A DNA stretch of 64,000 bases from Aeromonas dhakensis (GTDB lineage Bacteria > Pseudomonadota > Gammaproteobacteria > Enterobacterales > Aeromonadaceae): the NCBI RefSeq assembly GCF_000820305.1, contig NZ_CDBH01000044.1, forward strand, positions 105,668 to 169,667, read 5' to 3'. Position numbers and translations under genes: made by a program. Below are positions 44,370 through 52,274 of the stretch, piece by piece. Numbering within the stretch: the first letter of the stretch is position 1; each line of letters starts with the position of its first letter. Below the pieces are notes generated by a model, which saw nothing but the letters and a program-made list of their open reading frames with translations, made no database searches and was not told where the DNA came from.

Positions 44370-45152
44370 TCAGCCGGGCTGGGCGGTGAGGAAGGCCAGC
44401 GACTGGCGGTTGAAGTGCTCGGGCCGCTCCACATTGCAGACGTGGCCGCAGCCGTCGATGATCTCTAGCCGGCTGTAGGGGTCGCGCGCCACCTGCTCGC
44501 GCACCGGCGCCAGGAACATGTGATCCTCCTCCCCCATCACATAGAGGGTCGGAATGGGCAGGGCCCGCTCCTTGAAGTAGCGCATCAGGGGGTTTACCTC
44601 GGTGGCGAGGCGAAACCAGCGCTTGAACTCTTTCTGACAGAGCTTGCGCGCCTCGCGCACGAACAGGTTGCGTGACTCCTGATGGTGCTGGCGCGGCATG
44701 ATGATGAAGGCGAACAAGCGGTAGAGCCACATGTAGGGCAGGATGTGCTGGCCGAGACGACCGAGCTGCACCAGCACCCGCGAGCGGATGTCGAGGCGCA
44801 GGATGGCGCCGCCCAGCACCATGCTCTTGACACGGTCGGGGCAAAGCTCCGCCAGATGGCGAATGAGGATGGTGCCAAGGGAGATGCCGACAAAGTGGGC
44901 GCGGCGAATGTTGAGGTGATCGAGCAGTTGCAGGATATCCTCGGTCACCGCCCGAAAGCTGTAGTGGCCCTTGATCACCTGCTGCAGCTTGTGGGACTGG
45001 CCATGACCGCGCAAGTCCAGCAGCAGCACGTTGAAGTGCTCGCGATAGGCGCGCAGCTGCTTGAACCAGATGGAGGAGCTGCCGCCCGCCCCGTGCACGA
45101 AGACTACCCAATCCCGCTCGGGACCCAGCTCGAAGGTCTTGTGATACAGCAT
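44370..45152 (-). CDS. Alpha/beta hydrolase
   Basis: A 260-residue alpha/beta hydrolase with the oxyanion motif VHGAGGSSSIW (residues 19-29) and nucleophile GISLG (near residue 93). The acid lies in YVMGEEDHMF and the histidine in GCGHVCNVERPEHFN. The catalytic triad looks complete. Substrate unknown; the long Arg/Leu-rich middle (residues 120-190) may form a lid. Stands alone, divergent from the MmcQ-like gene. Confidence 0.85.
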   Translation of the reverse strand: MLYHKTFELGPERDWVVFVHGAGGSSSIWFKQLRAYREHFNVLLLDLRGHGQSHKLQQVIKGHYSFRAVTEDILQLLDHLNIRRAHFVGISLGTILIRHLAELCPDRVKSMVLGGAILRLDIRSRVLVQLGRLGQHILPYMWLYRLFAFIIMPRQHHQESRNLFVREARKLCQKEFKRWFRLATEVNPLMRYFKERALPIPTLYVMGEEDHMFLAPVREQVARDPYSRLEIIDGCGHVCNVERPEHFNRQSLAFLTAQPG

Positions 45153-45258
45153 CTTGCGACTCCCTCATCAACGGCATTGGGGTATAGTAGGCGCGCATCT
45201 TAGCAGATTTTTTCACCCGACTAATACGTTTGCACCGCAAGCAGCCAGGAGCATGACC

Positions 45259-45615
45259 ATGGAGTTGACCCGTTTGAGATCCTTTCTGCTGACCCTGCCG
45301 GGCGCCCAGGAGGATACCCCCTTCGGCCCTGAGATCCTGGTCTATCGCATCGCCGGCAAGATGTTTGCCCTGCTGGACTGGCAGGCCGAACCGCTGCGGC
45401 TGAACCTCAAGTGCGAACCAGAGCTGGCCCTGCTGCTGCGCGAACTCCACCCCGAGGTCAAACCGGGCTGGCACATGAACAAGCAACACTGGAACACGGT
45501 CACCTTCAGCGACGACCTGGCCGACGATCTCTGGCAGGGCTGGGTGCATCACTCCTATGAGCGGGTGGTGGCCGGTCTGCCCAAGGCCAAGCGCCCGCAG
45601 GCACCCCAGCGATGA
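45259..45615 (+). CDS. MmcQ/YjbR family protein
   Basis: A 118-residue protein of the MmcQ/YjbR family (CyaY-like fold). LTLPGAQEDTPFGPEILVYRIAGKMFALL and HPEVKPGWHMNKQHWNTV are its typical blocks. Function is unclear; nucleic acid binding has been suggested for the fold. ATG 45259 is chosen because the AGGAG site at 45247 sits 7 bp before it, while the ATG at 45253 would be too close. Overlaps the next gene by 4 bp (ATGA). Confidence 0.88.
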   Translation: MELTRLRSFLLTLPGAQEDTPFGPEILVYRIAGKMFALLDWQAEPLRLNLKCEPELALLLRELHPEVKPGWHMNKQHWNTVTFSDDLADDLWQGWVHHSYERVVAGLPKAKRPQAPQR

Positions 45616-46100
45616 GCCCCGCCATGGCGGCAGAGCCTAGGCTCGTCCAGCTGAACGAGCAGCACATCCCCGCCCTTTGCACCCTGTTCGAGCAGTCGGT
45701 GCGAAGGATAGGCCCGCAGCACTACAGCCCGGAGCAGGTGGAGCAGTGGGCCCTCGGCGCCCGTCATCCCGGCTTTGTCGGCCAGCTGCGCGAGCACCAC
45801 GGCTGGGTGCTGGAGCAAAACGGCGAGCCGCTCGGTTTCGTGACCCTGAGCCAGGATGGTCACCTCAGCCTGCTCTATGTGAGCGCCGATCACCCGCGCC
45901 TGGGCTATGGCGGCCTGCTGCTGGCCGCGGCCCTCGCCGAGGCGCAACGACTCGGACTCAAACAGCTGACGACGGAGGCCAGCGCCTTCAGCTATGGGCT
46001 ATTTTTACGGTATGGCTTTGAGCTGACCGGATTGGAGAGCGTGGAGCGCGGCGGCGTCGGTTTTATCCGTTATCGCCTGCACTGTCGCTTGCCAAGCTAG
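45612..46100 (+). CDS. GNAT family N-acetyltransferase
   Basis: A 162-residue GNAT protein. The acetyl-CoA loop appears as LYVSADHPRLGYGGLLLAAALAEAQRLG (about residues 86-113), followed by LFLRYGFELTGLE. The loop is a slight variant of Q/RxxGxG/A. Substrate unknown. Coupled to the MmcQ-like gene. Confidence 0.85.
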   Translation: MSPAMAAEPRLVQLNEQHIPALCTLFEQSVRRIGPQHYSPEQVEQWALGARHPGFVGQLREHHGWVLEQNGEPLGFVTLSQDGHLSLLYVSADHPRLGYGGLLLAAALAEAQRLGLKQLTTEASAFSYGLFLRYGFELTGLESVERGGVGFIRYRLHCRLPS

Positions 46101-46154
46101 GTCCAGCCACTAAAATACGCACAGTTTTCCGTATTGTTGAGGATTGAGGCCGCC

Positions 46155-46490
46155 ATGGTTGTAGAAAGCGAAGGCTATATCGCCCTGATTGAGTATCTGG
46201 TGGAGAGTCTGGGACTGTTTGAAACCCAGCAACAGAGCAGTGGTGAACAGACCATCGAAGATCTGGTGAGCAGCCGGGTGGCCGGCAACCTGATGGCCAT
46301 CTGCGAGCAGAATCCGCAGCTCGATCCCAAGTTGCGCTTCGTGATCATGCAGGAAGCCGATGCGGTGGTGGCCGATCTGGAAGAGGTGCTCTCCGCCGTC
46401 TGGCTGCGCGCCCCGACCCCGGAGCAGAAAGCCTTCCTCGAAGAGTTCATCGATCTCATCAAGAACCTGTTTGACGGCGCCATCAGCTGA
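46155..46490 (+). CDS. DUF3802 family protein
   Basis: A 111-residue acidic, helical protein matching DUF3802, a family confined mainly to Aeromonas, Vibrio and Shewanella. The blocks MVVESEGYIALIEYL, ANLMAICEQNPQL-like and EADAVVADLEEVLSAVW are recognisable. Function unknown. ATG 46155 is used rather than the upstream in-frame start because it matches the family N-terminus. Confidence 0.85.
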   Translation: MVVESEGYIALIEYLVESLGLFETQQQSSGEQTIEDLVSSRVAGNLMAICEQNPQLDPKLRFVIMQEADAVVADLEEVLSAVWLRAPTPEQKAFLEEFIDLIKNLFDGAIS

Positions 46491-46827
46491 GCGCCGTGGC
46501 GAACGCCGGCGTCGCCACTCCCCCACCATTTTTCGCACCGTAGAAATGAAAAGGGCCGCCTTCATTGGCAGCCCTGCTTGCTAGCATTTCAACTCATCAA
46601 GTTTTTCAATGACTTTTATGAATTTCGAGGCAAGAAATGTGTCTGGTCTTGGCCGCCGTCCATGGTGGCTACCAAGTTGGGCAAGCCTGGTTCAAATAAG
46701 TTCCTGTCCATAACACATTTTTTTATGATTTTTTTCACGCTTCTGACAAAGCCCGATAAAAAGACCGCAAAAGCGGCCTTTTTCTTTTCACAAACAATGA
46801 CGGGTCACAGATACCCGTCATCTTGCT
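46491..46827. other. Intergenic stretch between the DUF3802 gene and msrA
   Basis: About 340 bp with a weak hairpin near 46552-46575 and a strong terminator at 46758-46783. An open frame across it encodes no recognisable protein. Confidence 0.5.
46758..46783. terminator. Bidirectional terminator near the msrA 3' end
   Basis: An 11-bp stem AAAAAGACCGC/GCGGCCTTTTT (one mismatch), loop AAAA, A-run on one side and T-run on the other. Confidence 0.85.
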
Positions 46828-47460
46828 CTAACGGTTGAGGCTCGGCGGCAGGCAGACGCCGATGCCACCCAGGCCGCAATACCCTTCCGGATTCTTCTCC
46901 AGATATTGCTGATGGTAATCCTCGGCGTAATAGAAGGGGGCGAGTGGCAGAATGCGGGTAGTGATGGCGCGGCCGTCGCCGCTGGCCAGCATCGCCTGCT
47001 GATAGGCGGCCAGACTCTGCTGGGCAATCGCCTCCTGGGTGTCATCCCCGAAGAAGATGACGGAGCGGTACTGGGTGCCGATGTCGCCGCCCTGGCGCAT
47101 GCCCTGGGCCGGATCGTGCTGCTCCCAGAACAGCTTGAGCAGATCGCCGTAGCCGATCACCTTGGGATCGAACACTACCTGCACCGTCTCGGCATGGCCA
47201 GTCAATCCGCTGCACACCTCCTTGTAGGTGGGATTCTGGGTCACCCCACCCTGATAGCCGGCAGCGGTGGAGTAGACCCCTGGCTGCTGCCAGAACAGGC
47301 GCTCCACACCCCAAAAGCAGCCCATGCCAAACCAGGCCACCGCCATCCCTTCAGGCCAGGGGCCCTGAGTCGGGTGACCATTGACCGCATGCTGCTGGCC
47401 AATCACCATCGCCTCGCGGCGTCCCGGCAGCGCGTCTGCCGGCGAAATAATCTGTTCCAT
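46828..47460 (-). CDS. msrA: Peptide-methionine (S)-S-oxide reductase MsrA
   Basis: A 210-residue enzyme with the catalytic motif GCFWGVE near residue 48 and the family blocks [24 protein letters not shown] and [11 protein letters not shown]. It reduces methionine S-sulfoxide in proteins, using cysteines near the C-terminus ([14 protein letters not shown]) for regeneration by thioredoxin. The N-terminal 40-residue extension matches the long MsrA form of E. coli. Confidence 0.95.
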   Translation of the reverse strand: MEQIISPADALPGRREAMVIGQQHAVNGHPTQGPWPEGMAVAWFGMGCFWGVERLFWQQPGVYSTAAGYQGGVTQNPTYKEVCSGLTGHAETVQVVFDPKVIGYGDLLKLFWEQHDPAQGMRQGGDIGTQYRSVIFFGDDTQEAIAQQSLAAYQQAMLASGDGRAITTRILPLAPFYYAEDYHQQYLEKNPEGYCGLGGIGVCLPPSLNR

Positions 47461-47640
47461 GCACCCTGTCCTTGTATAAAAACCTGTGCAACCGCACAGC
47501 TGACGAAAAGGAATATCGAAGATAACAGTTTATGGGCCGGGATCAACCTGAGGCGCACCGCCACACCGCTGACGCCCCTGCCCCGCCTGGTATCGCCACC
47601 GTTCGACCTGCCTGACCACCGCGATGACAAAATCACGCCA

Positions 47641-47679
47641 AATCAATATTTAATCTTGATTTGTGCATTTATTTTCATA
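47641..47679. promoter_or_regulatory. Paired ARG boxes (ArgR operator) upstream of argA
   Basis: Two 18-bp elements separated by 3 bp, the standard ArgR spacing. Box 2 (47662-47679) has TGCAT-TTAT-TTTCA, 8 of 10 arm positions of the TGAAT-W4-ATTCA consensus; box 1 (47641-47658) has TCAAT-ATTT-AATCT, 7 of 10. They end 40 bp before the chosen argA start. Confidence 0.7.
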
Positions 47680-47719
47680 TATTGAGCCCATTGCTGTTTT
47701 TTTATGGAAGAAGCCTCAA

Positions 47720-49048
47720 GTGCGTGAACGCGAACCCAGCCTGGTCTATGCCTTTCGGCAGTCAACCCCCTACGTCAATGTGCACAGAGGTGCCACCTTC
47801 GTACTGATGATGGGGGGGGAAGCCCTCTGCCACCCCAATTTTGCCAACATCGTCAGCGACATCGCCCTGCTGCAGACCTTGGGCATTCGCCTGGTGCTGG
47901 TTTTCGGCTCCCGCCCGCAGAACGACGAGGCGCTGGCCCGCGCCGGCATCGAGGCCCAGTACCACAAGCGGATCCGAGTCACCGATGACGCGAGCTTCGC
48001 CATCATCAAGCAGGTGTGCGGTGGCTTGCAGTACGACATCACGGCCCAGCTCTCCATGGGGCTCGCCAACACACCGATGCAGGGTGCCCGCATCAGCGTG
48101 GTGAGCGGCAACTTCGTCACCGCCCAGCCGCTCGGGGTGGATGACGGTATCGATTTTTGCCACAGCGGCCGGGTGCGCCGCATCGACGTGGAGGGGATCA
48201 CCCGCCAGCTCGATCAGAAGAGCCTGGTGCTCATCTCCCCCATCGGCTGCTCGGTCACCGGCGAGAGCTTCAACCTGAGCTCGGAAGAGGTGGCCCGCCG
48301 GGTGGCGGTGGATTTGAAAGCGGACAAACTCATCTGTTTCAGCAGCACCCAGGGGGTGATGGACCGCCACGGCGAGGCCATCTCCGAGCTCTTCCCCGAG
48401 CAGGCCGAGGAACTGCTGGTGGAGCTGGAGCAGGCGGGGGAAGAGATGTCCGGCACCGCCCGCTATCTGCGCGCGGCCATCGCCTCCTGCCGCGGCGGCG
48501 TGCCTCGCTCCCACCTGGTGAGCTATCAGGATGACGGCGCCATGCTGCAGGAGCTGTTCAGCCGTGACGGCCTCGGCACCCAGATAGTGCGGGAAAGCGC
48601 CGAGCAGGCACGCGCCGCCACCATCGAGGACATCGGCGGCATCCTGGATCTCATCCGCCCGCTGGAGGAGGAAGGGATCTTGGTGCGCCGCTCCCGTGAG
48701 CAGCTGGAGATGGAAATAGACAAGTTCACCATCATAGAGCGCGACGGCCTCATCATCGGCTGCGCGGCGCTCTACTGCTTCATGGAAGAGGCGATGGCGG
48801 AGATGGCCTGCGTCGCCATCCACCCCGACTACCGCAACTCCAACCGGGGGGATCAGCTGGTGGCCAAGGTGGCCGAACGGGCCAAACGGCTCGGCATCCG
48901 TCGCCTGTTCGTGCTCACCACCCGCTCCATCCACTGGTTCCGGGAACGGGGCTTCGATCCGCTGGAGGTGGAAGATCTGCCGGTGGCGCGCCAGCGCCTC
49001 TACAACTGGCAGCGTCGCTCCAAGGTTTTGTCCAAGACCATTGTGTAA
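47720..49048 (+). CDS. argA: N-acetylglutamate synthase ArgA
   Basis: A 442-residue enzyme making N-acetylglutamate, the first step of arginine synthesis. The N-terminal amino-acid-kinase-like domain ([35 protein letters not shown]) binds the feedback inhibitor arginine. The C-terminal GNAT domain starts near residue 295 ([20 protein letters not shown]) and includes [17 protein letters not shown] 47720 ([15 protein letters not shown]) gives the E. coli-like start; an upstream ATG frame would run through the ARG boxes. Confidence 0.95.
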   Translation: MREREPSLVYAFRQSTPYVNVHRGATFVLMMGGEALCHPNFANIVSDIALLQTLGIRLVLVFGSRPQNDEALARAGIEAQYHKRIRVTDDASFAIIKQVCGGLQYDITAQLSMGLANTPMQGARISVVSGNFVTAQPLGVDDGIDFCHSGRVRRIDVEGITRQLDQKSLVLISPIGCSVTGESFNLSSEEVARRVAVDLKADKLICFSSTQGVMDRHGEAISELFPEQAEELLVELEQAGEEMSGTARYLRAAIASCRGGVPRSHLVSYQDDGAMLQELFSRDGLGTQIVRESAEQARAATIEDIGGILDLIRPLEEEGILVRRSREQLEMEIDKFTIIERDGLIIGCAALYCFMEEAMAEMACVAIHPDYRNSNRGDQLVAKVAERAKRLGIRRLFVLTTRSIHWFRERGFDPLEVEDLPVARQRLYNWQRRSKVLSKTIV

Positions 49049-49137
49049 CTCATTGATTCTGTGTTGAGTTGGCTGACTTTTTGAACTTTTTCACAAACTC
49101 GATTGACAGTGCAATCCAACGCAAGGTATTTCTAAAT

Positions 49138-49377
49138 GCACTCCACCGCCCTGGTGGAGCCAGAAGAGGAGCGCTGCCCAGGCAGCCCGAGGGAGGACAC
49201 CAGTGTCCGGTGAACTTGGGTCAGGGGGAGCAGCGCCGAGACATCTGAGGCAACTGGATACCTCAGTGTCGGCTGCGGGGGCTGAATCCCCCGGGTTGTC
49301 ATCGGTAGTGGTCATCCCCCACCGCGCCCCGTCAGGGGCGGGTACGGGATGGGCTCTGCGGGTGGAGTGCTTCTGGC
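49138..49377 (+). ncRNA. Lysine riboswitch (L box) with an upstream complementary element
   Basis: The aptamer runs from P1 5' strand GCCAGAAG (49159-49166) to its 3' strand CTTCTGGC (49370-49377). Conserved blocks AGAGGAGCGC, GGGGGAGCAGCGCCGAG, the GGGGGCTGAATCCCCC hairpin and GTGGAGTGCTTCTGG are present, closely matching the E. coli lysC leader. The segment 49138-49147 (GCACTCCACC) is a perfect 10-nt complement of 49361-49370 and can also form a local hairpin with 49153-49159. Lysine binding should reduce lysC expression; no clear terminator was seen, so translation or RNA stability control is likely. Confidence 0.93.
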
Positions 49378-49469
49378 CGGGATAGCTTCGATCATTCCTG
49401 CCATTTTCAGCCTCCTCCTCTCTTTTTGCCCGATGGAACCGGATTTTCATATTAAGACAGGAGTAAGCA

Positions 49470-50822
49470 ATGAGCCCGATCAATGTCGCCAAGTTTGGCG
49501 GAACCAGCGTCGCCAACGCGGCAGCCATGAACAACTGTGCCGACGTGGTGCTGGCCAACCCGGCCACCCGGGTGGTGGTGCTGAGCGCCAGCGCCGGCGT
49601 CACCAACCTGCTGGTGGCACTGGCCCAGGGCGATCTGGACGAGGCGGGCCAGGAGGCGCAGCTGACCAGACTGAGCGAGATCCAGCAGGCCATTCTGGCC
49701 GACCTTGGCCACCCGGGCGACGTGAGTGCCCAGATCCACGACCAGCTCGACGAGATCCGCACCATGGCGCGCCAGGCCCATCTGCGTACCGATGCCGAGC
49801 TGGCCGACAGGCTCATCGCCTGCGGCGAGCTGATGTCTACCCGCCTCTTCACCGAGCTGCTGCGCCAGCGCGGCGTCAAAGCCCGCTGGCAGGATGTGCG
49901 CCAGTTGCTGCGCACCGACAGCCGCTTTGGCAAGGCCAGCGTGGATCTGGCCGCCACCCGTGACCTCTGCCAGCAGACGCTGGGCCCCCAGCTTGGCGAC
50001 AGCCTCATCATCACCCAGGGCTTTATCGGTGCCGACGGCGATGGCCGCACCACCACCCTGGGCCGCGGCGGCTCCGACTACAGCGCGGCCCTCCTGGCCG
50101 AGGCGCTCGATGCCGGCTCCATCGAGATCTGGACCGACGTGCCCGGCATCTACACCACGGATCCGCGCCTGGTTACCCGCGCCCGCCCCATCCCCGAAAT
50201 CAGCTTCGTGGAGGCGGCCGAGATGGCCACCTTCGGCGCCAAGGTGCTGCACCCGGCCACCTTGCAGCCGGCGGTGCGCCGCGACATTCCGGTGTTTGTC
50301 GGCTCTGCCAAGGATCCGGCCGCCGGCGGCACCTGGATCCGCGCCAGCACCCGCACCAATCCGCTGTTTCGCGCCGTGGCCTTGCGCCGCAACCAGGTGC
50401 TGGTGACCCTGCACAGCCTCAACATGTTCCACGCCTACGGTTTCCTGGCCGAGGTGTTTGGCATCCTGGCCCGCCATCGCATCTCGGTGGATCTCATCAC
50501 CACCTCCGAGGTGAGCGTGTCGCTGACCCTGGATCACACCGGCAGCCAGAGCAACGGCGAACCCATCCTCAATGACAAGGTGCTGGCGGAGCTCGGCCAG
50601 CTGTGCAAGGTGCAGGTGGAGACAGGGCTGGCGCTGGTGGCGCTTATCGGCAACCGGATGAGCGAGGCGGTCGGGGTGGGCAGTCAGGTCTTTGACGCCA
50701 TTCGCGAGCACAACATCCGCATGATCTGTTACGGCGCCAGCGCCCACAACCTCTGCTTTTTGGTCAAGGAGGACGAGGCGGGCCACATCGTCAACCGCCT
50801 CCATCAGGAGCTGCTCGACTAA
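49470..50822 (+). CDS. lysC: Lysine-sensitive aspartate kinase III
   Basis: A 450-residue aspartokinase. The phosphate-binding VAKFGGTSVAN block is at residues 6-16, RGGSDYSAALLAEAL near residue 194 and EVSVSLTLD in the ACT regulatory region that binds lysine. Length and lack of a fused homoserine dehydrogenase identify the LysC type. It catalyses the first step from aspartate to lysine, methionine and threonine. A clear AGGAG ribosome site precedes ATG 49470, and the gene is under a lysine riboswitch. Confidence 0.96.
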   Translation: MSPINVAKFGGTSVANAAAMNNCADVVLANPATRVVVLSASAGVTNLLVALAQGDLDEAGQEAQLTRLSEIQQAILADLGHPGDVSAQIHDQLDEIRTMARQAHLRTDAELADRLIACGELMSTRLFTELLRQRGVKARWQDVRQLLRTDSRFGKASVDLAATRDLCQQTLGPQLGDSLIITQGFIGADGDGRTTTLGRGGSDYSAALLAEALDAGSIEIWTDVPGIYTTDPRLVTRARPIPEISFVEAAEMATFGAKVLHPATLQPAVRRDIPVFVGSAKDPAAGGTWIRASTRTNPLFRAVALRRNQVLVTLHSLNMFHAYGFLAEVFGILARHRISVDLITTSEVSVSLTLDHTGSQSNGEPILNDKVLAELGQLCKVQVETGLALVALIGNRMSEAVGVGSQVFDAIREHNIRMICYGASAHNLCFLVKEDEAGHIVNRLHQELLD

Positions 50823-50848
50823 GGGGCAGACAGCTCGCCAGGATCAAC

Positions 50849-50874
50849 AGAGGGGCCGCCGGGCCCCTCTTTCT
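50849..50874 (+). terminator. Rho-independent terminator after lysC
   Basis: A 9-bp perfect stem AGAGGGGCC/GGCCCCTCT, GCCG loop, followed by TTCTA. Confidence 0.8.
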
Positions 50875-50876
50875 AT

Positions 50877-50916
50877 ATAGGGTGATTTTGGGATGAATAG
50901 GGTGATTTTGGGATGA
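50877..50916. repeat. Perfect 20-bp tandem duplication
   Basis: ATAGGGTGATTTTGGGATGA occurs twice head to tail, directly after the lysC terminator and 15 bp before the next gene end. Two perfect copies suggest a recent slippage duplication. Confidence 0.9.
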
Positions 50917-50931
50917 GAGAGTTGAGCGCCC

Positions 50932-52020
50932 CTAGCCCGCCGTAGTCAGCGCCGGCAGCAGGTTGGCCCGGATCTCCTCGCGCAGCCCTTCCAGCCGGCG
51001 CAGCAGCGCCCCCTGATCCAGCCCCGCCTCGTCGGGGCCCAGGTTGTCCGCCAGTTCGGCGTAATGTTCGGTCACAGCCTGCTCCAGCCAGTCGAGCCGG
51101 CGCAGGGTGAGCGGGCCACAGCTCTTGCCGCTGAGATCGTCGGCAATGTCGAGCCGGTGGCTGCGATACATGTCGCGCCACCAGTTGGCGGCGAGCGCCT
51201 CTTCGCTGGCGAGCGCCGATCTCCACTCGCCCAAGAGCCCCTGCAAGCGGGCCAGCACCGGCGCACTCGCCCCCTCCCGAGTCAGGTGCTGCAGCTCCCG
51301 CTGCGCCCAATTGACGCACAGGCCGCGCCAGTAGCGAAACTGCGGCAGCGGATCCGGCTCGTCTAGCCAGAGGCCAGAGAGGGTGCGGGTCTCCAGCCGC
51401 TCCGGTACGTGAAAACCGGGATCGGTGAGGCCGTTGGAGTTGAATTCATGGCGAGGATCGAAGGGCCACATGTAGCCAAAGTCGAACACGCTGATCTGCT
51501 GACCGTCATCCAGCAGGTTGCCGGGGCTCGGATCCCAGTCGAACCAGCCCCAGTGGGCCAGCTCCGCCTGCACCGCCAGCATCTGCGCCAGGTTGCGCTC
51601 GTTGAGATCATGCACCGGCACGCCCCGCAGCCAGGGGGAGACCAGCACCCCGGCCCGGGCCGAGCCAAAGCTGGTGCAGACCACGTTGGCCAGGATGGTG
51701 GGGTGCAACTCCCGCAGGGCCTCTATCTCCCGGCGGCGCTCCAGCTCGGTCAGAAAAGCGGTTCTGCCGTCCACGTTGGCCACCAGGGAGTCGTGCCGGC
51801 GCCGCTTCAGGCACCAGTGATGTCCCTCCACCTTGAGGTGGAACACCTCGGCGGTGAGGCCGTGACGGTAGACCTTGAGCACGGCCGGATGATCCTCCTT
51901 GAGACGCACCAGCTGGGCCACCGAAAGGGGACAGTCCTGCTCGCGCCCGATCCGGATCTCCTCCTTGCTCTCCAGCATGCGGAGCAACCTTGCCTGACGT
52001 GCCGCTACTTTGGGATTCAT
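50932..52020 (-). CDS. Kinase-fold phosphotransferase of unknown function
   Basis: A 362-residue cytosolic protein with a protein-kinase/APH-like fold. WDPSPGNLL (about residue 177) looks like the catalytic-loop D...N pair, FDFGYMW (about residue 190) like the DFG metal site, and the N-terminal half contains a lysine in HHWCLKRRR. This is the layout of small-molecule or lipopolysaccharide kinases. Substrate unknown. ATG 52020 is preferred because GGAGG lies 7 bp upstream; an in-frame ATG at 52038 would lie before that site. Confidence 0.7.
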   Translation of the reverse strand: MNPKVAARQARLLRMLESKEEIRIGREQDCPLSVAQLVRLKEDHPAVLKVYRHGLTAEVFHLKVEGHHWCLKRRRHDSLVANVDGRTAFLTELERRREIEALRELHPTILANVVCTSFGSARAGVLVSPWLRGVPVHDLNERNLAQMLAVQAELAHWGWFDWDPSPGNLLDDGQQISVFDFGYMWPFDPRHEFNSNGLTDPGFHVPERLETRTLSGLWLDEPDPLPQFRYWRGLCVNWAQRELQHLTREGASAPVLARLQGLLGEWRSALASEEALAANWWRDMYRSHRLDIADDLSGKSCGPLTLRRLDWLEQAVTEHYAELADNLGPDEAGLDQGALLRRLEGLREEIRANLLPALTTAG

Positions 52021-52274
52021 ACATGTACCTCCATCCATATTGAGAGACTAAGCAGCAAGGCTGGAGCAGACCAGCGGCAAAGCGTCATGATGACGCTTTC
52101 ATCACAGAATGAGTGTGCCCCCCGGACCGGGATCACAGTTTGCATGGATCCACTGTCACGCAACCTTCATTGTTTGGTCATTAAATTGACAACAAGGAAC
52201 AAGCCCATCACCATCGGGTCAAATTAAATGCAGCAGCCATGCATCACCGTCACTCGCTCAAAGGATGAGCCCAT

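Noticed and set aside
46578..46838. 86-codon AT-rich frame before msrA
   Set aside because: It runs through a terminator hairpin and into the msrA 3' end; the translation has no protein-like pattern.
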